From Henckelia pumila (taxonomy: Eukaryota; Streptophyta; Magnoliopsida; Lamiales; Gesneriaceae), in assembly GCF_033568475.1 (NCBI RefSeq), contig NC_133122.1, positions 187,569,449-187,633,448 on the forward strand: 64,000 bases of DNA. The letters run 5' to 3'. Numbering within the stretch: position 1 is the first letter of the stretch; the number at the start of each line of letters is the position of its first letter. Under the pieces are notes generated by a model that saw only the letters and a list, made by a program, of their open reading frames with translations, was not told the origin of the DNA and searched no databases. This document shows positions 10,832 through 23,000 of this stretch, in pieces. Both the position numbers and the translations under genes were made by a program.

Positions 10832-13800
10832 ATTCTCCCCCTCTAAGAATCGATTTCGTCCTCGAAATCAAACATGATTCTATCACAAGGTCGAGGCTTG
10901 AATCAAGGACTGCAATAAGAATTTACATCTCGGAACTAAGTCCAGAATCTGCTTCCAATCTAACTCTGAATCGTTCATCTCAATCAATTCGGTATCTCAA
11001 AAAAAATAGAGAAAGTCAGAAACTCTAGTCGATTACTTCATCAACACTTCGTCCATCTATCAAAAGTCATCTCATCCTCGTTAGAAAATCCATCTAATTT
11101 CAGTCACATTTCGAATCATCTACCGTTCTAACTCATGACACAGAAAGTTCATCTCGAAAATAAAAGAGATCTTCATCTTTCCTCGTACAACTTTTAGAGA
11201 GGTGCTTTCAATAAATCATCTGATCGCTGTCGTTGTACGAAGTCCCCACAAGAATCAAGAATTCTGCCAACTAGTGCTAAGTCGAGCACTACAACTCATG
11301 GCAATTCCTCTAATGTTTGATTCATCTAATCTAGTTGTACGTCGTTCTGAGGGTATCGAATCTAAACAAGTTGAATCAACAATAAAAAGTCTCTTCTAAG
11401 TCTATGCCAAAAAATAATTACATCAAGGATCTCTGACTAGACTGACAGACTTCGGCAATTAATGACATCTGACAACCTCTGACAAGATATCAATCCTCTA
11501 TTCTTCATCAAATCATTCTGAACAGAAAACTGTAACGGATTCCCTCAATCTACCAATCAAAACAGACAGTAGATAAAATAAGGATAAATTCTTCGGTTCG
11601 AAACATCAGTTGCTGCATTCACTCCTTCAGTTAAAAAGATTCAAATCAGAAATTCCATCATCAAATAATAAGATCGAAGAAATTCATTCGGTCCAATCAG
11701 AATTTCAAACATCAAGATTAGTCTACAACTGATCGGCGTACAATTCTGAAAAGATTGTCGAAAGCTCTGTACGATCAGTACAATTCTCATAACCAGAAAA
11801 CAAGAAATTCATCAATAAGAATTCCTAATTTCAACTAATACTTCTGAGAGATTCGGTCAACATAAAATTATGCAACAATACAGGAGTATTTGTCAAATCA
11901 AACGGCCTGTCAAAAGTTCAAAACGGCCATACCTCAATTCAGAAATGATTCTGAGAAAGTTCTCTTCACGAACTTCCTGAAGATAAAATTCGGATCCCCA
12001 TTCAGTGTCGAACTCGTTCTGACAATCGAGTTAAATCTAGGAATTCATTCCGAACAACTTCAGTCGTTCAATAACCATTGGCACATCAACCAGTTCAGGT
12101 TACAATCCAATACATCAACTGTAAAGCTTTGAGAGTTCGTTCATACTATTATGTAACAACAGTCATTCAACAGAATAAATCAAGAATTCTTAGAATCGAG
12201 AATTCTTAACGGAAGATTCCATCACTCGATCAACGATACTCAGATGACATCTCATCTCAAACTCAACAAAGTAGCCTTGCTACGAAAATCATCGAATTGA
12301 GATCCCAATTCCACTCTGAATCAGAATAGATTGTACAACAGAAAATCGAATTGTTCTCTCTCTGACTGCTAACAGTTCAAAACATCAGAAGCCATACTTC
12401 AAACCTCATGCTTCCTCGTCCTTTATTCGATCTGATTCCTCAATTCATCAAATATCTTCCGATCATCTGGAAGAACACTGAATAAACTTCAAAGTGCCAA
12501 TCTCCTGATACTCTGTCTCAAACCAAAACATCTGGCACAACAAAAGTTATTCGCTAATAAGGAATAAATATAAACCTGAAACTCAGATTATACCCATATC
12601 TGATCTATCTTTACCGGATTCTGAAAGGTCGAATCAGATTCCAAAGCATTCTCAATATTCTCAATCAACTCTGGTTCGAAGTCTAATGAAGGAGCAAGAT
12701 AAACATTCCATCTGTTCCAGACTCTATCAGAAGTGCAACAATCATTTGTCAAAGATAACAACTGAAGTAGATAAAATAAGATCAGATCATTCAGCTTAAA
12801 ATCTTAGCTGTTACAATCAATTCTCCGAATAACAACAAAATTCGCATTCAGATTAATCGTCCTCTATAACTCTCTTTCCCAAATCAAAATCAGTTCGAAC
12901 TGCGAAAATCAAAACTTCTATCTTCCAAGATCAGAACAAATTACTGAAATCTTCCAAGCAAATAAAATGATGCTAAATCTTCCAAGCAAGAAGATCTCTG
13001 TGAGACTTAAATCAGAAACTAACATCGCATCTCGAGCGTCTTCAACTTCTTCGATGCTCAAGATAACAAGGAGTTCTTCTGAACAAGAATAAGTCTCAAC
13101 TCTCAATAAGAAGGAGTGCAAAGCACCGAAAGGTCATCAATACCGAAGAAGTCAATAATACTGAGGTGCTGATCAATCTCTCCTTCAATTCAATAAGATC
13201 TGGTCTCAAGATACAAACTAAACAGAAGAACATAATCTACTGAGTAATCGTCTTCTCAACAATAAGAATTCTTCAAAGGATTCGCGATAGAATTCGCTAA
13301 ATCCAAAAATCTTCAAATTCAGATAAGGACGTCGATCCAGATCAATTCATAACAGCTCTAGTCTTGAGGTATACAATAAAATTCCATCTTCCTAGATAAA
13401 AGATCGAGGAAAATAAAACTCGGTCTCACAAGATTCAGACGTCAAAAGAATAGCATAATTGATCGACATGAAAATCTGCGAACAATTCTTAAAGAATTTG
13501 AAAGATCAATACGGCTCTTCGAATGATAAGAGATTCATCGATAAAAAAACTCAAGAGCTCATCTACAAATCTCTGAAAGATTCGGTTCAAAGGACTCATA
13601 AAAAATGCAGATGAAATTCCAATTCAATCTGTACAACAGAAAAATTCAAATCGGTCGAACCTCATTCCGAATTCGATTTCTGAAACCTCTTCCCTTCAGA
13701 TTATCAGTCGATGATGTCTGATCTAAAATTAATGCTGAACTCATCCTCTCGACTCGGAGGAAAATCTGGAATCTCAACTAGAACAACATCAGCAAACTCA

Positions 13801-15004
13801 ATAACTCTGTTAAATCAACCAACACGGCTGATTGAAGACATCATCTGCATACCTCAAACATTCCTCCGCACCATTCTGTAACAAATGGTAATCGACAATT
13901 AATAAGAAAGGAATTCTTAACTCAGGAATTCTTACCGAAGGAAAAATCCACTCGTCTATCATCTCTGATCCGAATCCGGCAACAATCTGAAATCAACCTC
14001 GGTTGCCCTGTACTCGGTTAATATACTACATCGATAATATAATCAAAAACTGATTACCGAAAATATAGTACTGTTCAGTACAATCAACTCCCATGGAAAC
14101 AAAATTCAAAATTTCGAATTAATTTCACCGCAAATAATTCAGATAGACAAAAGTAGAGGAAGCATCAATCTAACTTCTCCACAAGAAGAAAATTTGCATC
14201 AATATCTAACAACAAAAGAGTCGAAAGACTAAAATCAACCAGTTACCTGCTTCCCCATCGACAGAAGCAGTTAGAGTCTGTGAATCCTCGCTAAGAACAA
14301 GTACTAAAGCATGACGCAGAAACTCGGATTTAACCAACTATACGAAACGACCAAACCTTGTTTCTCTAAGGCTTTCTTCTTCGATATCCACCAACTTTTT
14401 GCAATACCTTGCAGTTGATAAGCAACTAACTGAATCCGTCGTTCATCGATGTAGTCTCGCGAATCAAACAATTGATCAAATTCCTCTAACCATCTTTCAC
14501 ACAAGAATGGCATTCCCAGAATTATTCAGAGTCAACGGTTAAAACGACTGAAACTCATCGGAAATTCTTCAATCAGTGCCGAATAGCTAACCATCTGATC
14601 AGTCGCAGTATCACTCTATCCTGTCCGAATTCTATGCAGTTCGATTCTTCTTCAATATACATCAAGAACATATATCTCATACTCAAACGAGTTAGGACAC
14701 AACTACCTCGATCTTCCAACATTCGGTGTCCAAAACCTCTTTCTCGAATAATTCAACCATCTCGAGAAAATTCGAATTCGATCCAGGAATTCAAGTAATT
14801 GATATCTCAAGTAATTCATGCTTTTAAAAATTTAAATCACATAATCATGTAATTCAAATAATTCTCAAAAATAAAGCATGCTCGCATGGTATTTAAATAA
14901 ATCAATTTAAATAACTCAATCACATGCGAGAGTTCAATTCATGCGAACTCGATCTACCCCACTCACTTCTAAATTCAGTCCAAGAATCTTATCTCTCTAC
15001 TTAA
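10832..15004 (-). pseudogene. Decayed interior of the Tekay-like element
   Basis: 4.2 kb without any long ORF. Two remnants anchor its identity. At 14304-14513 the minus strand reads WLEEFDQLFDSRDYIDERRI and QLQGIAKSWWISKKKAL, the core of a retrotrans_gag domain. At about 13792-13715 it reads like the PR-RT junction of chromoviruses (IPDFPPSREDEFSI). The rest looks like randomised pol text. Composition is low in G+C with many TCAAT/GAATTC-type words, consistent with long deamination of methylated DNA. Confidence 0.65.
14304..14513 (-). pseudogene. gag remnant of Tekay-like element
   Basis: A 69-aa open stretch. Residues 8-50 match the retrotrans_gag signature: a Trp-Leu-x2-Phe helix, DERRIQLVAYQLQG and SWW. 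The start codon is fortuitous and the frame is lost on both sides. It fixes the orientation of the level-2 element as minus. Confidence 0.7.
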
Positions 15005-15119
15005 TGTGAGACCCCGATTCTAATAATCTAATCAAGAATTAGTCCTATCGATAATCAATCAAAGGCCAAAAGATAAGACATTAAATAAATAACAAAAAAA
15101 AAAAATTCTGATGAACAGT
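15005..15119 (-). repeat. 5' LTR of Tekay-like element, left piece
   Basis: The first 115 bp (in plus coordinates) match 8691-8805. The sequence is interrupted after GATGAACAGT by the level-3 element and resumes at 26780. The last five bases, ACAGT (15115-15119), are the target-site duplication of the level-3 insertion. Confidence 0.95.
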
Positions 15120-16786
15120 TGATGAAACTTAAAATTTGTAATTATTTATATGTTAAAAAGTGTGTTTTAAATTTTAAGTTTAATTAAAATTATGAAGTTG
15201 TATTATTTTAGTGTTATGTGTTTATATTTAAATGTTTTACTAAAATGTTGTATTTTACGGTTTGCGCAGGTTTGGTAAAAATAAAATTACTCAAGCTACA
15301 GAGGTCATAATGGAGTAACCTCAAAACCTGTAGAATCACAAAAGAGGCATCTTCAACTTTGTAGAAGACAAGAAATTCCAAAAACTTCATTAAAATGATC
15401 AAAATAATCAAACATCAAAATGGAGATAGATTTACTTTTACTATGACCAGCTTGGAGTAAAAATATCATAAGTATTTCATATTTTATCCAAAAGGGGTGA
15501 ATGAGTTGTCCAAACACATCTACACAAAATATCCAACGTGTTCTATGTTGAAAAGAAAGGCTGAATCGGTGGTCTAAGGCATCAAACATGCCAATTAAAG
15601 TTGGGTCATGGTATTAACATTCAAGGAGACAAGCACCCACCAACTTTACTATTTCACATTTAATGAGCCTTGGACTCTTGCTCTCATTTGGCCTATAAAT
15701 AGATGTGTTGTATAAGCTTTGTAGTATGCAAGAGTGTAGAGAATTCTTTATTTGTAAAATAAATATTGTGTGTGTGAGAATAAAAGTTTGAGTGTGCAAG
15801 TTTCTCAAGTTCAAGTATGAAATTTCTTTTATCTTTATTCTTGAGTTTCATGTTAATGGAAAGCTAAATCTATTTATGTCAAGGTGAAAAGGTTTCATTG
15901 TTGGTCAAGTAAGATTGTTTATATTTTGTATATTCTTTTCTTTTCTATTTTTATTTTTACTAATTGATCTTTATTTGTAGGTATAATTTTGGATGATTTG
16001 TTGTTATCTATTTACATCAAATGCTTGGTACCTTGAATGTGGTTACCTTGATTTGTTGTCAAATATGATACAATAAATACTACAATAATTATATACTATA
16101 AATATATGTATCTATTTATAATAAAGTCATATATATTATTTAGACGATAGCGTGACACTGTCGGTTGTTCTAAATAATATTGTGATTTGAACTAACATTT
16201 ACTTTCTCGCATCTAACTTTTACTTTATCGCAACTAACATTTACTTTTCCGCAACTAACATTTACTTTCTCGCATATAACATTTACTTTTCCGCAACTAA
16301 CATTTACTTTATCGCATCTAACATAAAATCATATATTTTATTTTGACGATAGCGTGGCTCTGCCGGTTGTTCTAAATGAAATATTGTGATTTGATCTAAC
16401 ATTTACTTTTATGTCAATTTATATTTATGCATTTATATATATATTATGGGTACCATGTATTAAATATCGACTGATATTAATATAGTGGAAACTATATTAT
16501 ATGATATACTTGTTTAAATATTTCATTGTTCTTTTATGTTTATTCTTATTTTAGTTTCTTTTATTTATTTTTATTAAACAATCTTAAATAAACCAACAAT
16601 GAACCTTTGAAACCTTGACAATTTTATAATTTGTGTATTTGAAGTTTTATAATAATATTTTTATCTATAATATATTATTGCTAAAATTAAACTTACAACA
16701 TCCTCTCCGTGGATCGATCTCGTACTCACGAGTATATTACTTGCAGACAACCTACACTTGGGTGAATTACAATTTAAGTTGTAGCA
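15120..16786 (+). repeat. 5' LTR of level-3 element
   Basis: 1667 bp, starting TGATGAAACTT and ending TTGTAGCA. A promoter-like GCCTATAAATAG stands at about 15690-15702, followed by a transcript-start-like region, so R probably begins near 15720. A six-fold 22-bp repeat lies at 16190-16325. The 3' LTR (25106-26774) is nearly identical. Confidence 0.95.
16190..16325 (+). repeat. Six-fold 22-bp direct repeat inside the LTR
   Basis: Units follow the pattern CTAACATTTACTTTTCCGCA with variation in the last bases (TCGCA, TATCGCA). The array is bracketed by two copies of a GACGATAGCGTG...CGGTTGTTCTAAAT block (about 16144 and 16344). The same array is present at about 26182-26315 in the 3' LTR. It lies downstream of the putative TATA box and so would be in the transcribed leader. 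Confidence 0.8.
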
Positions 16787-16792
16787 AGTTTT

Positions 16793-16810
16793 TGGCGCCG
16801 TTGCCGGGGA
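16793..16810 (+). promoter_or_regulatory. Primer binding site for tRNA-Asp
   Basis: TGGCGCCGTTGCCGGGGA, six bases after the LTR end, is exactly complementary to the 3' end of plant tRNA-Asp (CCA included). This primer is characteristic of Athila-type elements. A GAG|GTATAA splice-donor-like site begins immediately after it (cut at about 16811/16812). Confidence 0.92.
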
Positions 16811-16866
16811 GGTATAAATTAAGTTTAATTTTGTTATTATGTAAATAGTATGTTGTTTTTTATTGT

Positions 16867-18232
16867 ATGATTGTTTGGAGTCGTAAACAAAGTGGTAGAC
16901 TTGTTCGAGTAACTGAAAATATTTTAAACATGGACGATAATTCTAATAATCAAGATGATAATAATAATAATAATCATCAAGAACATGAACAATCAAGAAC
17001 ACTTAGGCACCATATGAATCCAATAAGAACTAGTACACCATCTTGTTTAGTTTTTCCTCCTGATGCATCTAATTTCAATTTTAAGCCACAAGTCATTCAA
17101 CTTTTACCAAATTTTCATGGCTTAGATTCTGAAAATCCATATTTGCATTTAAGAGAATTTGAGGAGGTTTGCAACACTTATAATGATCAAAATTGTAGCA
17201 TGGATACTGTTCGATTAAAGATTTTCCCTTTTTCCTTAAAAGATAAAGCTAAAACATGGTTGCAAAATTTGAGATCAAGTTCAATAAGATCATGGGAAGA
17301 AATGCAACAACAATTTCTAAAAAAGTTTTTTTCCTTCCCATAGAACAAACTCTTTTAAAAGACAAATTACAACTTTTTCTCAAAAACAAGGGGAAACATT
17401 TTATCAATGTTGGGATAGATATAAAGAGTTACTTAATACATGCCCACATCATGGTTTTGAAATATGGAGAATAGTTTCTCACTTTTATGAAGGTTTAATA
17501 CCTAAAGATAGGCAAATGATAGAATTCATGTGTAATGGAACTTTTGAAGATAAAAACCCAAATGAAGCTATGGAATATTTGGAGTCATTAGCAGAAAATG
17601 CTCAAAATTGGGATAATATAGGCTCAATTGAACCACCAAGTAAAACCAATAATTCAACAAATGGGGGTGGTATTTATCATCTTAAAGATGATGTAGATGT
17701 TCAAGCTAAACTTGCATCTTTAGCAAGAAAATTAGAAATGAAAAAGAGTGATCAATTAAAAAGTGTTCAAGAAATTGTTTGTCATATATGTGACACACAT
17801 GATCATCTTACAAAAAATTGTCCTACTTTGCCTTCATTTAAAGAATGTCTCCATGAACAAGCCAATTATGTTAACAATTTTAAAAAACCAACATTAGATC
17901 CTTTTTCACAAACATACAATCCTGGTTGGAGAAATCATCCCAATTTTAGTTGGAGGAACGATAATAATGCACAACCTTCACAACAACCTTTTCAAAATAA
18001 CCAAAATCATCAAGGTTATGCTCCTTATATCCCACCTCCAAGAAAAAATTTTGAAGATGAAATTCATGCATACATTCAAAAGCAAGAGTCTATCAATATT
18101 CAAAACATTCAATCTATGAATGATTTGAAAGAAACTCTTGCAAAATTTGCATCTGCACTTAATATTCATGAAAAAGGAAAATTTCCATCTCAACCACAAC
18201 CTAATCCTAAAAATCAAAATCAAAAAATTTGA
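16867..18232 (+). pseudogene. gag of level-3 element (one frameshift)
   Basis: The first ORF 16867-17343 (158 aa; the more likely start is the Met at about 16930) has an Asn/Asp-rich N-terminus and the retrotrans_gag domain (LPNFHGLDSENPYLHLREFEE, then LKIFPFSLKDKAKTWLQNL). It is cut short in a run of seven T (about 17326-17332) that shifts the frame. The domain continues in the next frame (CWDRYKELLNTCPHHG) into ORF 17516-18232, with the zinc knuckle CHICDTHDHLTKNC and a Pro/Gln/Asn-rich tail. Gag packages RNA and forms particles. The homopolymer lesion could be real, a sequencing slip, or less likely a recoding site. Confidence 0.88.
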
Positions 18233-21200
18233 TCAAGTAAAATCTGTTATTACTCTTAGAAGTGGTAAAATAGTTAATGATCCATATAGTGATGAAAACA
18301 AAGATCAGTCAAACTCAAAGAGTAAGGATGAAAATCTTGATACTTTCGAGAAAGATGATACTTTGAGTCCTAAGATTAAGAAAGTTGATGATAAATTATC
18401 TGAAATAATATGTGAGTCAAATAAACATGTTCCTTTCCCTCATGCATTAGTTAATAATAAAAAACAAAAAAATGATTCTGATATTTATGAAGTTTTTAAA
18501 CAAGTAAAAATAAATATTCCATTATTAGATGCTATTAAACAAGTGCCTTCTTATGCAAAGTTTTTAAAAGATTTATGTACTGTAAAAAGACAATTGCATG
18601 TAAAGAAGAAAGCATTCTTAACGGAGCAAGTAAGTTCTATTATTCAAAATAATTCTACCTTGAAATATAAAGATCCCGGTTGTCCAACAATTTCATGTAT
18701 TATTGGAAAAAATAAAATTAAAAAAGCTTTGTTAGATTTGGGAGCAAGTGTGAATTTAATTCCTTATTCAGTTTATGAAAAGCTTAAGTTGGGAGATTTA
18801 AAACCTACATCTGTTACTCTTTTACTAGCCGATAGGTCAATCAAAATACCTAGAGGTATCGTAGAAGATGTGTTAGTTCAAGTCGATAAATTCATATATC
18901 CTGTGGATTTTATTGTCTTGGATACACAACCAATAGAAGTACATAACGAAATTCCAGTAATATTGGGACGTCCATTTCTAGCAACTTCAAATGCTTTAAT
19001 TAATTGTCGAAATGGAATAATGAAATTGTCTTTTGGAAATATGACTTTAGAACTTAATGTGTTCAATTTATGTAAACAACCAAGTATTAATGAAGATGAA
19101 GATGATAATGCAATAGAAACAATTGTGGAAGAAAATATACACCAAAAAAACTTAAATCAACAATCTGAAGTTTGTTTAGTGGAAAGTTTTGATTCAAAAA
19201 ATGTTTTTAAATCAAAGTTATTTGAAGAAATTAATAAACTTGAAGAAGTAAAAGAAAATGATCATCCAAAACTTGAATTAAAACCCTTGCCAATAGAACT
19301 AAAATACGCTTTTCTTGGTGAAAATCAAACATATCCTATTGTAATATCTTCTACCCTCTTACCAAAACAAGAAGAAGATTTAATAACACTACTTAAAAAA
19401 CACAAAAATGCAATTGGATGGACTTTGCAAGATATAAAAGGTATAAATCCTTTAATCTGCACACATAGAATTCATTTGGAAGAAAATGCTAAAACATATC
19501 AACAACCACAAAGAAGATTAAATCCACACATGAAAGAAGTTGTTAAAAATGAAGTTTTAAAACTATTAGATGCCGGAATTATTTATCCAATCTCGGATAG
19601 TAAATGGGTAAGTCCAACACAAGTAGTACCAAAAAAATCAGGCATCACTGTTATAAAAAATGAAAAGGGAGAATTATTACAAGCTAGGATTCCATCTAGT
19701 TGGCGTATGTGCATTGATTATAGAAAATTAAATGATGCAACTAGAAAAGATCACTTTCCGTTACCATTTTTAGATCAAATTTTAGAGAAAGTGGCAGGTA
19801 ATCCTTATTATTGTTTTCTTGATGGGTATTCGGGGTATTATCAAATACCAATATCATTAGAAGATCAAGAAAAAACTACTTTCACTTGTCCGTTCGGAAC
19901 TTTTGCTTTTAAAAGAATGCCATTTGGTTTATGTAATGCCCCGGCTACTTTTCAAAGATGCATGCTAAGTATTTTTAGTGACATGATTGAAGAATTTGTG
20001 GAAGTTTTTATGGATGATATAACTGTTTTTGGAAACTCATTTGAAAACTGTCTTAAAAATTTGGAAGAAGTTTTAAAAAGATGTGAAGAAAAAAATCTTG
20101 TTTTAAATTGGGAAAAATGTCACTACATGGTTAAATCCGGAATTGTGTTAGGGCATGTCATATCTGAAAAAGGAATTGAAGTTGATAAAGCTAAGGTTGA
20201 TGTTATTGCTAATCTACCATCACCAAACACGATCAAAGAAATTCGATCATTTTTGGGTCATGCGGGATTTTATAGAAGATTTATAAAAAATTTTAGCATA
20301 ATATCGAAACCAATTTCAAATCTTTTAACAAAAGATGCACAATTTGAATGGACTCAAGAATGTGAAACTGCTTTTAAAAAAATAATTAATCTTTTAACTA
20401 CATCACCTATTTTACAACCTCCTGATTGGTCTTTACCATTTGAATTAATGTGTGATGCAAGTGATTATGCTGTAGGAGCCGTGTTAGGACAAAGAAAAGA
20501 AGGTAAACCTTATGTGATCTATTATGCAAGTAGAACCTTAAATAGTGCTCAAATCAATTATTCAACAACTGAAAAAGAATTACTTTCAGTAGTGTTTGCA
20601 TTAGATAAATTTCGATCCTATTTAATTGGTTCTACTACTATTTTTTACACTGATCATTCTGCCATAAAATATTTATCAAATAAACAAGATGCTAAGCCGA
20701 GATTAATAAGATGGATTTTGTTGTTACAAGAATTTGATCTTGTAATAAAAGATAAAAAAGGAAAAGAAAATGTAGTAGCCGATCATTTATCAAGAATAAT
20801 TTCTGAATCATCTCAAAATGAAATACCAATAAATGAAAATTTTCCGGATGATCAACTATTTTATGCTACTACTATGCCTTGGTTTGCTAATATTGTAAAT
20901 TTTCTTGTGACAAATAAAATGCCTTCTCATTGGAGTTCACAAGATAAAAATAAATTTTTGAAAGAGGTCAAAAAATTTTATTGGGATGATCCTTATTTGT
21001 TTAAGTATTGTCCTGATCAAATTTTTCGACGATGCATACCCGACAATGAGGTAAGTAGTGTCATTAAATTTTGTCATTCTGAGGCATGTGGAGGTCATTT
21101 TTCGTCAAAGAAAACAGCTGCAAAAATCTTTCAATGTGGATTTTATTGGCCTTCTTTATTCAAAGATACACATTCATTTTGCAAATCTTGTGAAAATTGT

Positions 21201-22163
21201 CAGAAAATGGGTTCAATTTCAAAACGAAACATGATGCCTTTAAATCCAATCATGATTATTGAAATATTTGACAGTTAGGGAATAGATTTTATGGGTCCAT
21301 TTCCATTATCTTTTGGATTCACTTATATTTTAGTAGCTGTCGATTATGTTTCAAAATGGATTGAAGCAATTGCATGTAGAACTAATGATCATAAAGTTGT
21401 GATAAAAGTTTTGAAAGAAAATATTTTTAGTCGATTTGGAATACCTAGAGCTATAATAAGTGATGGGGGAAGTCATTTTATAAATAAATCATTTTCTTCG
21501 TTGTTAAGAAAATATGGTATTACACATAAAGTTTCTACTCCATATCACCCTCAAACGAATGGTCAGGTTGAACTTGCAAATAAAGAAATAAAACAAATTT
21601 TGGAAAAAACAGTCAATCCAAATCGAAAAGATTGGTCTTTAAGATTAAGTGATGCATTATGGGCATATAGAACTGCATTTAAAACATCATTGGGGATGTC
21701 ACCATATAGATTAGTTTTTGGAAAGCATTGTCATTTACCTGTTGAAATTGAACATAAAGCTTATTGGGCAATTAAAGCGTTTAATACTAATTTAGATGAT
21801 GCATCTAAATCAAGAAAATTGCAATTAAATGAACTAGAAGAATTAAGAAATGATGCATATGAAAATGCAAAGATTTATAAAGATAAAACAAAAGCATTTC
21901 ATGATAAAAATATTATGAGAAAATCTTTTGAAATCGGACAAAAAGTTTTACTTTATAATTCTCGCTTGCATTTGTTTCCAGGAAAACTTAGATCGCGATG
22001 GTCTGGACCATTTATTGTTAAATTTGTCTATCCTCATGGTGCTGTTGATGTTGAAAATCCTAAAAATAATAATGTATTTAAAGTTAATGGGCAAAGACTT
22101 AAACCGTTTATAGAAAATGAAGTTCTTAATGAAGAGTTTATTCCTTTATATGATCCAACTTAA
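18138..22163 (+). pseudogene. pol polyprotein of level-3 element (one in-frame stop)
   Basis: ORF 18138-21278 (1046 aa) overlaps the gag end by 95 bp in another frame, so gag-pol needs a +1 shift near an A6 run at about 18222-18229. Domains by residue: protease site LLDLGASVNLIP about 198-209, RT WRMCIDYRKLN about 520 and VFMDDITVF about 624, RNase H LMCDASDYAVGAVL about 768 and YTDHSAIKYL about 838, integrase zinc region CHSEACGGHF with CKSCENC about 979-1020. A TAG at 21276-21278 interrupts it, where relatives have a Trp-bearing [12 protein letters not shown]-like text. The same frame then continues (21291-22163, 290 aa) with the integrase core ([27 protein letters not shown] holding D, D and E) and C-terminus, without a chromodomain. 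Confidence 0.92.
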
Positions 22164-22309
22164 TTGTTACTTATATTTTTATTTTATTTTTGCAGAATTG
22201 AGTTCACTTCCCGGTTAAGTGGCGGATAACGGTACTCCGTGACTACTTTTAGTCGGTTTTATTTCAATTTCCCAAAATAATTGAATATATATATATATAA
22301 ATATATATT
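22164..22309 (+). promoter_or_regulatory. Putative 3' splice site upstream of accessory ORFs
   Basis: After the pol stop comes a T-rich tract ending in TTATTTTTGCAG at 22184-22195, a good plant 3' splice site with an upstream pyrimidine-rich track. Spliced to the GAG|GTATAA donor beside the primer site, it would make a subgenomic mRNA starting the CRP-like ORF, as reported for env-like genes of some plant LTR elements. The stretch 22285-22308 is a TA run ending directly at the ATG. This is inference from motifs only. Confidence 0.4.
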
Positions 22310-22861
22310 ATGGATGAAGCTATCAAAAAACTTGGTAAATATTTTCCATCTGTTTCTAAAAAAGTTCTGAGAATGATTTATGAAGGCAGATGTGAAAGAT
22401 TGAGAATGCTTATGCAAAAAGGAATCCCGGAGGATATTCGTCTTATAATTGAAGCCAAGGTTCGATTAGGTGGTGAAGTTCCAAAATTCTTACTTGTTCG
22501 AAATATGTCTGGACTAGGAAAAAGTACCTATGCGAAGAAAAGAAGGGCTAAAAGGTTAGATGTTTGTCATAATTGTGCCAGATGGACTTGTAATAGACAA
22601 TGCAGATCTTTGGGATATGTTTCCACAAATAGAGAAGATAAAATTGATTTCATTAAGAATGGGCTGAGTAAAGAGTCATTGGATGATATCTCATTGACTC
22701 TTGAGACGCATTCTAGTGGAGATGTACAAGGTCAACTTCTCCGTTTATGGAAACTATTCCAAGCGCAGCGTCATGGTGATGGTCTTGGGAATCTGACTAA
22801 AAAAGACCCTATTTGCCAATTTATAAGAAAATTGAATGGTAAGCCAACCCTCGACTCATAA
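22310..22861 (+). CDS. Cysteine-rich, basic nucleic-acid-binding-like protein (carlavirus CRP-like)
   Basis: 183 aa, uninterrupted. Residues 1-60 are helical and charged. Residues 71-83 (KSTYAKKRRAKRL) form a strongly basic patch immediately followed by four cysteines, C86-x2-C89-x4-C94-x3-C98, a compact zinc-finger-like cluster. The C-terminal third (about 110-183) is acidic then basic and has no motif I know. A YA-basic-basic-RRA block directly before a C-x2-C, followed by a hydrophobic FI-x2-G stretch, is the hallmark of the carlavirus cysteine-rich protein family (Pfam Carla_C4), small nucleic-acid-binding proteins linked to silencing suppression and transcriptional activation. Here the cysteine spacing is tighter than in that family and the protein is longer. 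It lies 146 bp after pol and 190 bp before the LOG ORF, in the position of an env-like gene. Viral kinship is inference; a plant zinc-finger origin is the alternative. Confidence 0.75.
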   Translation: MDEAIKKLGKYFPSVSKKVLRMIYEGRCERLRMLMQKGIPEDIRLIIEAKVRLGGEVPKFLLVRNMSGLGKSTYAKKRRAKRLDVCHNCARWTCNRQCRSLGYVSTNREDKIDFIKNGLSKESLDDISLTLETHSSGDVQGQLLRLWKLFQAQRHGDGLGNLTKKDPICQFIRKLNGKPTLDS

Positions 22862-23000
22862 ATATTGAAGGAACACTGTGAGCCACAATCACATCACTGT
22901 TTATACGCATGCATGTTATTATTATATATTATTTTTTTTTACTATTTTCATCATTTTGTTCACATCTGTATTCCTATTTCTGTCTTATTCCTTGTTTTCC

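Noticed and set aside
17326-17332. Programmed frameshift site in gag
   Set aside because: A T7 run inside the conserved gag domain is an unlikely place for recoding; a mutation or homopolymer read error is simpler.
22285-22308. TA run as TATA box for the CRP-like ORF
   Set aside because: It touches the start codon, leaving no room for a transcription start and leader; probably only simple sequence.
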